From JANQOH01 sp965200095 (GTDB taxonomy: Bacteria > Pseudomonadota > Alphaproteobacteria > UBA7887): a stretch of DNA of 64,000 nucleotides. The stretch is from positions 2,666,001 through 2,730,000 of the forward strand of contig OZ241350.1 of assembly GCA_965200095.1 (NCBI GenBank), given 5' to 3'. A program made the position numbers and the translations under genes. Position 1 is the stretch's first letter. The number at the start of each line of letters is the position of its first letter. Positions 24,347 to 32,246 of the stretch are shown piece after piece. Under the pieces are notes generated by a model that searched no databases, had not been told where the DNA came from, and saw nothing but the letters and a program-made list of their open reading frames with translations.

Positions 24347-24725
24347 GAGACCTCTGCATAACTCGTTTCGCCTGCGGCAGGATCGCGTTCCTGGCGTTTC
24401 ACGATGTTTCCGAACCCGCCGTCGGCGTATGACGATGCGTGACGGAATTGGGGACATCCACTCTCTGCCTCAGTAAATCCCGCGAAAGAGCGTGCGAAGA
24501 AATCGGGCGTCTCCGATCGTGACAGCCGGATCGCCGAAGTAACGGAATTGTAAAAGACAATAACCACCGAATAGTACTTCGTCATTCCCGCGAAAGCGGG
24601 AATCCGGCGCGGCGTTTCCGTAAGAAAAACCGCGCCTATATTGCGGACGGCCGCCTCCGGATTCCCGCTTTCGCGGGAATGACGAAGAGTAGTGGGACTT
24701 TTCAATTTCTTCACACGCTCTTTCG
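24347..24725 (+). mobile_element. Truncated IS5-like MITE (left end only)
   Basis: Begins GAGACCTCTGCATAAC and is closely similar for about 110 bases to the left ends at 28347 and 57796, then continues into repeat array C. The matching right end (reverse complement of the left) is missing, so this copy is incomplete. Its left end lies inside the ImmA/IrrE coding sequence. Confidence 0.75.
24470..24725. repeat. Array C of dRS3-like palindromes
   Basis: Two perfect 20-bp palindromes, at 24584-24603 and (complement) 24661-24680, face each other across a spacer with TTGCGGACGGCCGCCTCCGG. Flanking units AGAGCGTGCGAAGAAATCGG and TTTCTTCACACGCTC match the other arrays. From here to 25330 nothing is supported as a gene: only short frames without a clear ribosome binding site or recognisable domain. 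Confidence 0.83.
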
Positions 24726-25330
24726 CGAAACGAACATGCCGGAACGACGACAACCCGGATCGAATCGAAGCGCCAGTTCACCCTGTCGACGCCTCGCAAC
24801 GCCGCCGGAAATCCGGCCGGGCAGGCAGCCGCCGATCCGTAACCGGTTCCTGAAAATCCGGGCCTTTCGGCATCGTCCAGGTCGCTTGCATGGCATCGCC
24901 TTTCGCGCGCATACTGCGACCGAGTGGTTTCAGTCCACATGTCGCGCGACCTCGCCCGGGCCCCGCTTCATGCCGCCTGTCGCAGCCTCGCGGACGACGC
25001 GCGGCGCCCGGGTCGGATCGACATCTACGGAGAGGCGCGGCATGTCGCGCAGAAAGAAACCGATCGCCGCGCCGCTCATCCGTTGCCTGCCGGACGAGCC
25101 GGGTCGACGGCAATGCACAGACGCCCGCAGCCGGCGATACGAGCCGGCCGCTCCGCACCGGATGGTCGAGACGGCGCCGACGCATCCCGCGCCGCATGAG
25201 CCGGGAGCGGGTCGCGACGAGGCCGGGGGAACCGGTTCCGTCCTCGGCGCCCCCACACCGGCAGGCTCCGTCGCGGAAGGTTACGCCACCCCCGGGATTG
25301 CGGCAGTGTCCACCGCAGAATATACATTTT

Positions 25331-26779
25331 TCAAACCTGCTTTTTCAACTCGTCCGCGCCGGTCCGCCGGGGGAGCACAAGGCGCATATGGGTCCCCTCC
25401 GGGCCGGTGGACATCAGGGTGACGTCGCCGCCGTGCAGGCGCATGTTCTCACGCGCGATGGCCAGGCCCAGACCGGCGCCGCCGGGGCGCGCCGAACCGG
25501 CGAAGGGTTGAAACAGCGCGGCGCGCGCGCGGTCGGGAATGCCGGGACCCGTATCCACCACGTCGATCTCCACCGCGTCGCCGCGCGCCGCCGCAGCGAT
25601 GCGCACGGCGCCGCCGTCCGGCATCGCCTCCAGGGCGTTGCGGCCGAGGTTCTGGATCGCCCTGAACAATTGGAGCCGGTCCGCGCGCACGGCGAGCCCG
25701 CGGGGCACATGGTTCTCCCACGCCGCCGCGCGGGGCGTCCCGCTCCCGCCCGCCGTCAGATCCGCCCCGATCTCGTCGATCAGGGCGGCGAGCGACAGCG
25801 TCTCCGGGCGGAAACCGGGTTCTTCCGACTGCGCGTAGTCGAGGATGCGCGCGCACATCCCGACGGCGCGGTCGAGAGCGGCCATGAGGCGGGGCGCGGC
25901 CCGGCGCACCCGCGGGTCGTCGCTCGCCGCCAGGCCGTCGGCCTCGACCGCTGCGGAGGCGAGAGTGTTCCGCAGGTCGTGGTCGATCTTGCCGATCGCC
26001 TCGCCGAGCGCCGCGAGGCGGGTTTTCTGGAGCAGGGACCGCCGCAACTCGCGCTCCACCTCGCCGAGCGCCCGCTGCGCCATGCCGATCTCGTCGGCGC
26101 GCGCCGTCTCCGGTATCTGTCGCGACGCGTCTTCCGGGCGGCGGCCGAAGCGCAGCAGGTTGGCGGTGATAAGCCGCATCGGCCGCACCATCGACCGGTG
26201 AAGGCTGAGATAGACCAGTGCCGCCGCGATCAGCGAGATGACGATGGAGAGCCTGAGAATACGCAGCGAAAACTCCGCCATCGAGCGGTAGAGCTCCCCC
26301 TGCCCCAGGACCACCTCGACGGCGATGCCGGGTTCGACTCGCGATTCGTCGAGGACGCGGAGGGTCCGGTCGGGGCTCGAGAAGAGCGTCTCGAAAGCGT
26401 CCGCGACGAGCGCCGCCGGGGCCGCGTCGCGCAGGTCGAACGTCGCGTCGATGGACGGCGGCATGTCCGTGGCCAGCATGAACATCGACCGGTCGGCGGT
26501 GCGCAGGACGACCGCGTCGACCATCGCATGTTCGAGCAGGCGCTCCGCCTGGCGGTCGGTCACGCGCCCGTCCGGGGCCGAATCGAGAGCCAGCGTGGCA
26601 AGCATCCCGGCGTCTATCCGCTGTTGCAGCCACACCAGCCGGTAGCGGGCGATCGACGGGACGAAGACCAGCACTTCGGCGATGAGCACGAACAGCGCGG
26701 TGAGCAGGAGGAGCCGCCCGCTCAAACTGCGCCGGAACGGCACTCGTGCGTCCTGCGCGCCGCCTCCCCGCTTCGCCAT
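25331..26779 (-). CDS. Membrane sensor histidine kinase
   Basis: 482 residues. Transmembrane helices at about 22-43 and 173-195 enclose a periplasmic sensor region of about 130 residues; a HAMP linker, a dimerisation domain with the phospho-accepting His267 (IDHDLRNTL) and a HATPase_c domain follow, the last with N box NLGRNALEAMPDGG, G1 DTGPGIPD and G2 GGAGLGLAI. It should phosphorylate a response regulator, but none is encoded nearby. It starts 18 bases after the flavin oxidoreductase stop, so the two are probably cotranscribed and the kinase may respond to redox or metal state. Confidence 0.92.
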   Translation of the reverse strand: MAKRGGGAQDARVPFRRSLSGRLLLLTALFVLIAEVLVFVPSIARYRLVWLQQRIDAGMLATLALDSAPDGRVTDRQAERLLEHAMVDAVVLRTADRSMFMLATDMPPSIDATFDLRDAAPAALVADAFETLFSSPDRTLRVLDESRVEPGIAVEVVLGQGELYRSMAEFSLRILRLSIVISLIAAALVYLSLHRSMVRPMRLITANLLRFGRRPEDASRQIPETARADEIGMAQRALGEVERELRRSLLQKTRLAALGEAIGKIDHDLRNTLASAAVEADGLAASDDPRVRRAAPRLMAALDRAVGMCARILDYAQSEEPGFRPETLSLAALIDEIGADLTAGGSGTPRAAAWENHVPRGLAVRADRLQLFRAIQNLGRNALEAMPDGGAVRIAAAARGDAVEIDVVDTGPGIPDRARAALFQPFAGSARPGGAGLGLAIARENMRLHGGDVTLMSTGPEGTHMRLVLPRRTGADELKKQV

Positions 26780-26797
26780 GGCGGCTTTCGCGGACGG

Positions 26798-28222
26798 TCA
26801 GCCGAGTCTGGACAGGGCGCGGACGAGGCGCCGCGTGCGGGCGCCGAAGAGGGCCCCGGAGAACCAGTCGCCGGCGGCGCGCTTGCTGGCCTCGGACAGC
26901 GTCGGATAGGGCGCGACGGTCGACGCCATGACGCCGATCTTGAGGCGGCCGCGGATCATGAGCGCCCAGGGAAGGATCATCTCCCCGGCCCGCGCGGCGG
27001 CGATCGAGGCGCCGAGCACCCGGCCGCGGCGCGTCGTCACGACCTTGACCAGCCCTTCGGTGCGCCGCTCGGCCTGGGCGCGGTCGTTCTCGGCGAAAGG
27101 CCAGCGCACCACCCGGCAGTCGGGGGCTTCTTCGCGCGCCTTCGCCTCGGAAAGGCCGACCTGCGCGACCTCGGGGTCGGTGTAGGTGCACCAGGGCACG
27201 GCGCGGTAGTCGACCCTCGCCGGCAACCGGAACAGGGCGCGGCGGATCACGACCCCCGCCTGATAACCGGCCATGTGCGTGAACTGATACGGCCCGGCCA
27301 CGTCGCCGATGGCGAACACCTTGCGGTTGGCCGTGCGCAGGCCGGCGTCCACCGGGATCGAGCGCGGCCCCGCCTCGATCCCCGCTTCCGCGAGACCCAG
27401 CCCGTCCATGTTCGCGCGGCGCCCGACGGCGACGAGAAGGTGCGACCCCTCGAAACGGGCGCTCTCGCCGCCGCGTTCGACGGTCGCCGCGAGCCCGCGC
27501 GCGGTCTTCTCCACCGCCGCTACTTCGCCGCCGAGGGCGAACTCGACGCCTTCGGCGCGCAGACGCTCCATGGCGACGGCCGCGGTCTCGGGGTCGTCCT
27601 TCGCGAAGGGGCGCGAGCGCCCGATGACGGTTACGCGCGCGCCGAGGCGGCGGTGCGCCTGGGCCATCTCCATGCCGATGGGACCGGCGCCGATCACCAG
27701 CAGACGGTCGGGCTTGCTGTCGTTGTCGAACACCGTCTCGTTGGTGAGGAACGGCGCGTCGGCGAGGCCCGGGATCGGCGGCACGAGGGGCGACGAACCG
27801 GTGGCGACCACGTAGCGCCGGGCGCGGACTTCGCAGTCGCCGACAGCGACGCAATCGGGACCGGCAAAGCGCCCGTGGCCGCGGATCACGCGCACGCCGA
27901 GGCTTTCGAAGCGCTCCACCGAATCGTTGGGAGCGATAGCTGCGATCACGCCGCGGACATGATCGCGCACCCGCGCGAAATCGACCTCGGGTTCGACGCT
28001 CGCGATGCCGTAGCGCGCCGCCTCGCGGAAGGTCTGCGCCGCATGGCCGGCGGCGAGAAGCGACTTCGAAGGCACGCAACCGTAGTTCAGACAGTCGCCG
28101 CCCATCTCGCCGCGCTCGATCAGCACGACCCGCGCGCCCATGCGGCTGGCGCCGGCGGCGACCGTCAGTCCGCCCGAACCGGCGCCGATCACGCAGAGGT
28201 CGGCTTTGACGGTTTCGGTCAC
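26798..28222 (-). CDS. Pyridine nucleotide-disulfide oxidoreductase (mercuric reductase/lipoamide dehydrogenase-like)
   Basis: 474 residues. FAD motif VIGAGSGGLTVAAGA at 11-25, redox-active disulfide CLNYGC (Cys44, Cys49) followed by VPSKSLL, NAD(P)H motif VIGAGPIGMEMAQ, and a complete dimerisation domain. The position of the catalytic His of lipoamide dehydrogenases reads APYPTLSE here, and no C-terminal cysteine pair for Hg(II) is present, so it belongs to the uncharacterised branch annotated as mercuric reductase-like. It has only a GTG start without a ribosome binding site; that GTG overlaps the stop of an upstream 21-codon frame. Confidence 0.88.
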   Translation of the reverse strand: MTETVKADLCVIGAGSGGLTVAAGASRMGARVVLIERGEMGGDCLNYGCVPSKSLLAAGHAAQTFREAARYGIASVEPEVDFARVRDHVRGVIAAIAPNDSVERFESLGVRVIRGHGRFAGPDCVAVGDCEVRARRYVVATGSSPLVPPIPGLADAPFLTNETVFDNDSKPDRLLVIGAGPIGMEMAQAHRRLGARVTVIGRSRPFAKDDPETAAVAMERLRAEGVEFALGGEVAAVEKTARGLAATVERGGESARFEGSHLLVAVGRRANMDGLGLAEAGIEAGPRSIPVDAGLRTANRKVFAIGDVAGPYQFTHMAGYQAGVVIRRALFRLPARVDYRAVPWCTYTDPEVAQVGLSEAKAREEAPDCRVVRWPFAENDRAQAERRTEGLVKVVTTRRGRVLGASIAAARAGEMILPWALMIRGRLKIGVMASTVAPYPTLSEASKRAAGDWFSGALFGARTRRLVRALSRLG

Positions 28223-28284
28223 GCCGGCGCCCGGAGCGGCGCCGGAAGGCTGCGCCCGGTCGCGGTTCGGTCGCTGGTCGGCAT
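28219..28284 (-). CDS. Possible 21-codon leader ORF coupled to the oxidoreductase
   Basis: ATG at 28284 with an ideal GGGGAGG site five bases before it, encoding MPTSDRTATGRSLPAPLRAP plus Ala and stop. Its TGA overlaps the GTG start of the oxidoreductase (GTGA), which has no site of its own. This arrangement suggests ribosomes load on the short frame and restart. A sequencing or real frameshift joining the two frames would be the alternative. Confidence 0.5.
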   Translation of the reverse strand: MPTSDRTATGRSLPAPLRAPA

Positions 28285-28346
28285 GACATCCTCCCCGTCG
28301 CGGTCGGGCGCGACTTTGCCGCCCGCGCCGCCCCGGGTCAATTCGT

Positions 28347-28966
28347 TGAGACCTCTGCATAACCCGTTTCGCCTGCGGCAGGATCGCGTTCCCGGCGCTT
28401 TGCGACGTTCCGAACCCGCCGTCGGCGTATGACGATGCGTGACGGAATTGGGAACATCCGTCCCCTGCCCCGGTAATTCTCGCGAAAGAGCATGTGAAGA
28501 AATCGGACGGCCCCCGCAATGACGTCTGGAGAACCGGAGAATTGGCGTTGTGAAAGTCAACAGCCCGCCCACAATACTTCGTCATTCCCGCGAAAGCGGG
28601 AATCCGGAAGCGACCGTCCGCAATGTCGGATCGGTTTTCCTTACGGAAACGCCGCAACAGATTCCCGCTTTCGCGGGAATGACGAAGAGTGGTGGGGCTT
28701 TTCGATTTCTTCACACGCTCTTTCGCGGGAATTACGAGGTATTATCGGAGAATTATTGTCTTCCCTTGCGCCTTTTCTTTGGCGCTCCTACCACGGCGGT
28801 AAGAGACATCCGGTTTCTTCACGCGCTCTTTCGAGGGAAAGAGGGAGAGGGGGCGGGTTTTCGCAATTTCATCAGGCATCGTTATGATCTGCCGGTGAGT
28901 TCGGGAGCGTCGTAAAGCGCGGGAACGCGATCCTGCGGCAAGCGAAACCGGTTATGCAGAGGTCTC
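28347..28966. mobile_element. 620-bp IS5-like MITE with long terminal inverted repeats
   Basis: Starts TGAGACCTCTGCATAAC and ends with the reverse complement GTTATGCAGAGGTCTCA; the imperfect inverted repeats extend for about 75 bases and weaker similarity continues to about 110. The hexamer ATTCGT lies directly outside both ends (28341-28346 and 28967-28972), consistent with a target-site duplication. No transposase frame is inside, only repeat array D. The GAGACC(T)TTGCA-type end is typical of IS5-family elements, so this is probably moved in trans. It fills the gap between the oxidoreductase and ubiB-like operons. Confidence 0.8.
28480..28845. repeat. Array D of dRS3-like palindromes (inside the MITE)
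   Basis: Perfect 20-bp palindromes at 28584-28603 and (complement) 28661-28680, with the usual spacer, plus flanking units AGAGCATGTGAAGAAATCGG and CGATTTCTTCACACGCTC. The array forms the interior of the 28347-28966 element. Confidence 0.85.
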
Positions 28967-28974
28967 AATTCGTC

Positions 28975-30351
28975 TCAATCCGCGTCCGTTCGCGCCGATT
29001 CGGGCGGCGCGTCGGGCGGCGAATCCCCAAGCCCGACCGCCCGCCGCGCGGCGGCCTGCCGGGCGGCGAGCGCATCGGCGTCGAACCCGGCAATGGTTTC
29101 CTCGAACAGGCGACGCCAGTTGATCTCCGCCCGCAGTTTCAGGAACACCGACCCGAGGCCGACGGCGGAGCGGTCGACGAGCACGAAAGCGCGCGGCGGA
29201 CGCACCCCGCCGATCCGGCGCAACTCGCGATGGACTCGGGCGGCCACCGCGCCGCCATAGCCGTCCGCGCCGCCGTCCTGGATGGGGCGCTCCCGGTCTT
29301 CGAGCAGCGGCGCATAGACATAGGCCGCCCACAGGTTGAGCACATCGATGGTTTCGCGGCGCAGGTCCGTGAACCCCCACCCCTCGTAGGCGGATACGGC
29401 GAGCGCCTCGTCTCCCGTGCGCAGCGCGCGGTAGAGATCGACCACTCCGCGCACGAACCCGCCGTCGAAAAAGCGCACGCACCCGTAGTCGAGCAGGTTG
29501 ACCGCGCCGTCCGCGCGCACCGTGTAGTTGCCGGGATGCGGGTCGCCGTGAATGACGCCGTAGTCGTAGAAGGGCGCGTACCACGCGCGGAACAGATTGC
29601 GGGCGACATCGTTGCGGCGGCCCACCGGCGCGTCGGCGAGGCTGTCCAGCGGCGCGCCGTCCAGCCAGGTCATGGTGAGGAGCCGGCGCGTCGACAGGTC
29701 GCTGTGCACCGTCGGCACGCGCACGCCCGGCTCGTCGCGCAACATGGCGGCGTAGAGCGCCGCATGACGCGCCTCGCGCCCGTAGTCGAGTTCCTCGCGC
29801 AGGCGCTCGGCGAGTTCGGCGTGGATCGCGCCCGGGTCGATGGCGCCGTCGATACGGCGCCATGCCGCGAAGACGAGTTTGAGCTGGGCGAGGTCCGCCT
29901 CGACGGCCGCCGCCATGTCGGGATATTGCAGTTTGCAGGCGAGCGCGACGCCGCCGCGGGAGCGCGCCCGGTGGACCTGGCCCAGCGAGGCGGCGCGCGC
30001 GGCCTCGCGCTCGAAGTCCGCGAAGCGGCGCTCCCAGCCGGCGCCGAGTTCGCCCGCCATGCGGCGGCGCACGAACAGCCAGCCCATCGCCGGCGCATTG
30101 GCCTGAAGCTGCGACAATTCGGCGGCGTATTCGCGCGGCAGGGCTTCGGGGATGGCGGCGAGCAACTGCGCGACCTTCATCAACGGCCCCTTGAGGCCGC
30201 CGAGCGCGGCGCGCAATTCGCGCGCGTGCTCGCGCCGGTCGATGGCGACGCCGAGATAGCGGGCGCCGGCGAGCCGCGCGGCGAGACCGCCGGCCCGGCC
30301 GACGACCCGCAGCGTGCGCCGGGCGCGGGCGCCCGCCCCGTCGCGGTTCAT
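28975..30351 (-). CDS. ABC1/UbiB-family atypical kinase
   Basis: 458 residues. The family's KxGQ motif appears as KVAQ at 59-62 (LMKVAQLLAAIPEALP), the Ala-rich nucleotide loop is ARAASLGQVHRA, and the catalytic region includes the HGDPHPGNY and LLDYG motifs. Family members support ubiquinone synthesis through ATPase activity on lipid precursors. The C-terminus after about residue 430 is a low-complexity tail ending beside the MITE. It begins seven bases after the oligoendopeptidase stop, in one operon. Confidence 0.9.
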   Translation of the reverse strand: MNRDGAGARARRTLRVVGRAGGLAARLAGARYLGVAIDRREHARELRAALGGLKGPLMKVAQLLAAIPEALPREYAAELSQLQANAPAMGWLFVRRRMAGELGAGWERRFADFEREAARAASLGQVHRARSRGGVALACKLQYPDMAAAVEADLAQLKLVFAAWRRIDGAIDPGAIHAELAERLREELDYGREARHAALYAAMLRDEPGVRVPTVHSDLSTRRLLTMTWLDGAPLDSLADAPVGRRNDVARNLFRAWYAPFYDYGVIHGDPHPGNYTVRADGAVNLLDYGCVRFFDGGFVRGVVDLYRALRTGDEALAVSAYEGWGFTDLRRETIDVLNLWAAYVYAPLLEDRERPIQDGGADGYGGAVAARVHRELRRIGGVRPPRAFVLVDRSAVGLGSVFLKLRAEINWRRLFEETIAGFDADALAARQAAARRAVGLGDSPPDAPPESARTDAD

Positions 30352-30358
30352 CGGCCGC

Positions 30359-32137
30359 TCACCCGGCGGCGGGCGCGCCGTGTTCGAGCTCGTCGATCAT
30401 CGTCTCGATGGCGGCAAGGCCGCGCCGCCAGAACCCGGGGTCGCGGGCGTCGAGGCCGAACGGCGCGAGGAACTCGTCGTAGCGCCGCGTCCCGCCGGCG
30501 CGCAGGGCGTCCAGATAGAGCGCCTCGAACCCCTCCGGCGCCTCGCGCCAGACCGAATACAACGCCCCCGCGAGGCATTCGCCGAACGCATAGGCGTAGA
30601 CGTAGAACGGCGTGTGGACGAAATGCGGGATATAGGACCACCAGCAGCGATAGTCGTCGTCGAGCCTGACCGCCGGACCGAGGCTCTCCCCCTGGACCTC
30701 CATCCACAGATCGCCGATATCGTCGGCGGTGAGCGCGCGCTCCGCGCGGCGGTCGTGCAGACGGCGCTCGAATTCGCAGAACGCCGCCTGACGCACGGCG
30801 GTGTTCAGCATGTCCTCGACCTTGCCGGCAAGCAGGACGCGGCGCCGCGCCGGGTCGGTCTCGTCGGCGAGCAGCGAGCGGAAGACCAGTTGTTCGCCGA
30901 ACACGCTTGCGGTCTCGTCGAGGGTGAGCGGCGTTTCCGCCATCAGCGCCCCCTGCCCGCCGGCGAGAACCTGATGGATCCCGTGCCCCAGTTCGTGCGC
31001 CAGCACCATAGCGTCGCGGGCGCGCCCCTGGTAGTTGAGCAGGATGTAGGGGTGAGCCGACGGCGTGACCGGATGCGAGAAAGCGCCCGGCTCCTTGCCC
31101 GGGCGCGGCGCGGCGTCGATCCAGCCCTCGTCGAAGAAGCGCGCGCCGACGCCGGCCATGACCGGCGACAGGCGCGCATAGGCGTCGAGCACGATGCGGC
31201 GCGCCTCGGGCCACGGAGTCCGCCGGTCGTCGCCCCCGGGCAGCGGCGCGTTGCGGTCCCGCCAGTCCAGCGCGTCGCTCCCGAACCAGCGCGCCTTCAG
31301 CGTGTAATAGCGGTGCGACAGGCGCGGAAAGGACTCGCGCACCGTCGCGACCAGCGCATCGACGACCTCGTCCTCGACCTCGTTCTCGAGATTGCGTTGC
31401 GAGATGGGCCGCGGATACGACCGCCACCCGTCCTCCACCGCCTTGTCCTTGACGAGCGTGTCGAGGATGAGCGCGAAGGTCGGCGCGTTGTCGGCGAGAA
31501 CGCGCGAGATCGTCCGGGCGGCGGCGCGGCGCGTCCGCCCGTCCGGCGACGACAGGAGGTCGAACGCCTGCGCCTGCGCAAGCGCCTTTCCGCGAAACGG
31601 GAAGCGCAGCCGCGCCGAGGTTTCGTCGAAAAGCCGCACCCAGGCGTCGCGCCCGGCGACCCTTTTCTCATGCAGCAAACGCTCGACATCGTCGGCGAGC
31701 CGGTGGTTGCGGAAGGCGCGGACGCGGCGGATCCAGGGCGCGTAACGCGCGAGCGCCGGCGTTTCCAGCTTCGCCGCGAGCGCATCGTCGTCGAGACGCG
31801 CGAGCTCCAGGGTCACGAAGAGCAGGGTTGTCTCGACGGCGTTGGTCTTCTCGCGCATGTCCTGGAGGAAGCGCCCGGCGTCCGGGGCGCCGGCATCGGC
31901 GGCAAAGCGCAGCGCGGCGTAGCTCATGAGGCGCCCGAGGATGTCGTGCGTCGCTTCGTATTCGGCGATCGCGGCGGCGAGGGCCGAGCCGTCGAGCGCG
32001 GCAAGCCCGCCGCGGCAGCGCCCGGCGAGCGCCGCCGCCTGCGCCGCCGCCCGTTGGAGGTCGCGCGCCAGCGCGGGCGAGTCCGGCCCTTCGTAAAGGT
32101 CTTCGAGAGTCCATTCGGGCAGCGGCGTATCGGTCAT
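30359..32137 (-). CDS. pepF: M3-family oligoendopeptidase F
   Basis: 592-residue zinc metallopeptidase. The zinc site is HELGHGIH with His381, Glu382 and His385, and the downstream glutamate lies in LTLDETASVFGE. The N-terminal helical cap (EWTLEDLYEGPDSP) and the C-terminal HTPFYVYAYAFGECLAGALY are diagnostic for the PepF/M3B branch, which degrades peptides of roughly 7-17 residues in the cytoplasm. The start is the ATG at 32137 behind AAGGGGAAAC. It diverges from the acyl-CoA synthetase gene. Confidence 0.94.
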   Translation of the reverse strand: MTDTPLPEWTLEDLYEGPDSPALARDLQRAAAQAAALAGRCRGGLAALDGSALAAAIAEYEATHDILGRLMSYAALRFAADAGAPDAGRFLQDMREKTNAVETTLLFVTLELARLDDDALAAKLETPALARYAPWIRRVRAFRNHRLADDVERLLHEKRVAGRDAWVRLFDETSARLRFPFRGKALAQAQAFDLLSSPDGRTRRAAARTISRVLADNAPTFALILDTLVKDKAVEDGWRSYPRPISQRNLENEVEDEVVDALVATVRESFPRLSHRYYTLKARWFGSDALDWRDRNAPLPGGDDRRTPWPEARRIVLDAYARLSPVMAGVGARFFDEGWIDAAPRPGKEPGAFSHPVTPSAHPYILLNYQGRARDAMVLAHELGHGIHQVLAGGQGALMAETPLTLDETASVFGEQLVFRSLLADETDPARRRVLLAGKVEDMLNTAVRQAAFCEFERRLHDRRAERALTADDIGDLWMEVQGESLGPAVRLDDDYRCWWSYIPHFVHTPFYVYAYAFGECLAGALYSVWREAPEGFEALYLDALRAGGTRRYDEFLAPFGLDARDPGFWRRGLAAIETMIDELEHGAPAAG

Positions 32138-32246
32138 GTCGTTTCCCCTTCGGCCCCGGAAGCGCATATTAGCCGGAAGCGCATAGTAGAATGAGACGGA
32201 CGCGCGCCGGGCGGCGGGCAAGGCGGGCAACGGAGGAGAGGCGGCG

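Noticed and set aside
24726..25330. Several open frames of 60-140 codons on both strands
   Set aside because: They lack ribosome binding sites, recognisable domains and consistent composition; long frames arise by chance in DNA this GC-rich.
26798..28222. Functional mercuric reductase MerA
   Set aside because: There is no N-terminal metal-binding domain and no C-terminal cysteine pair, and no mer gene lies nearby.
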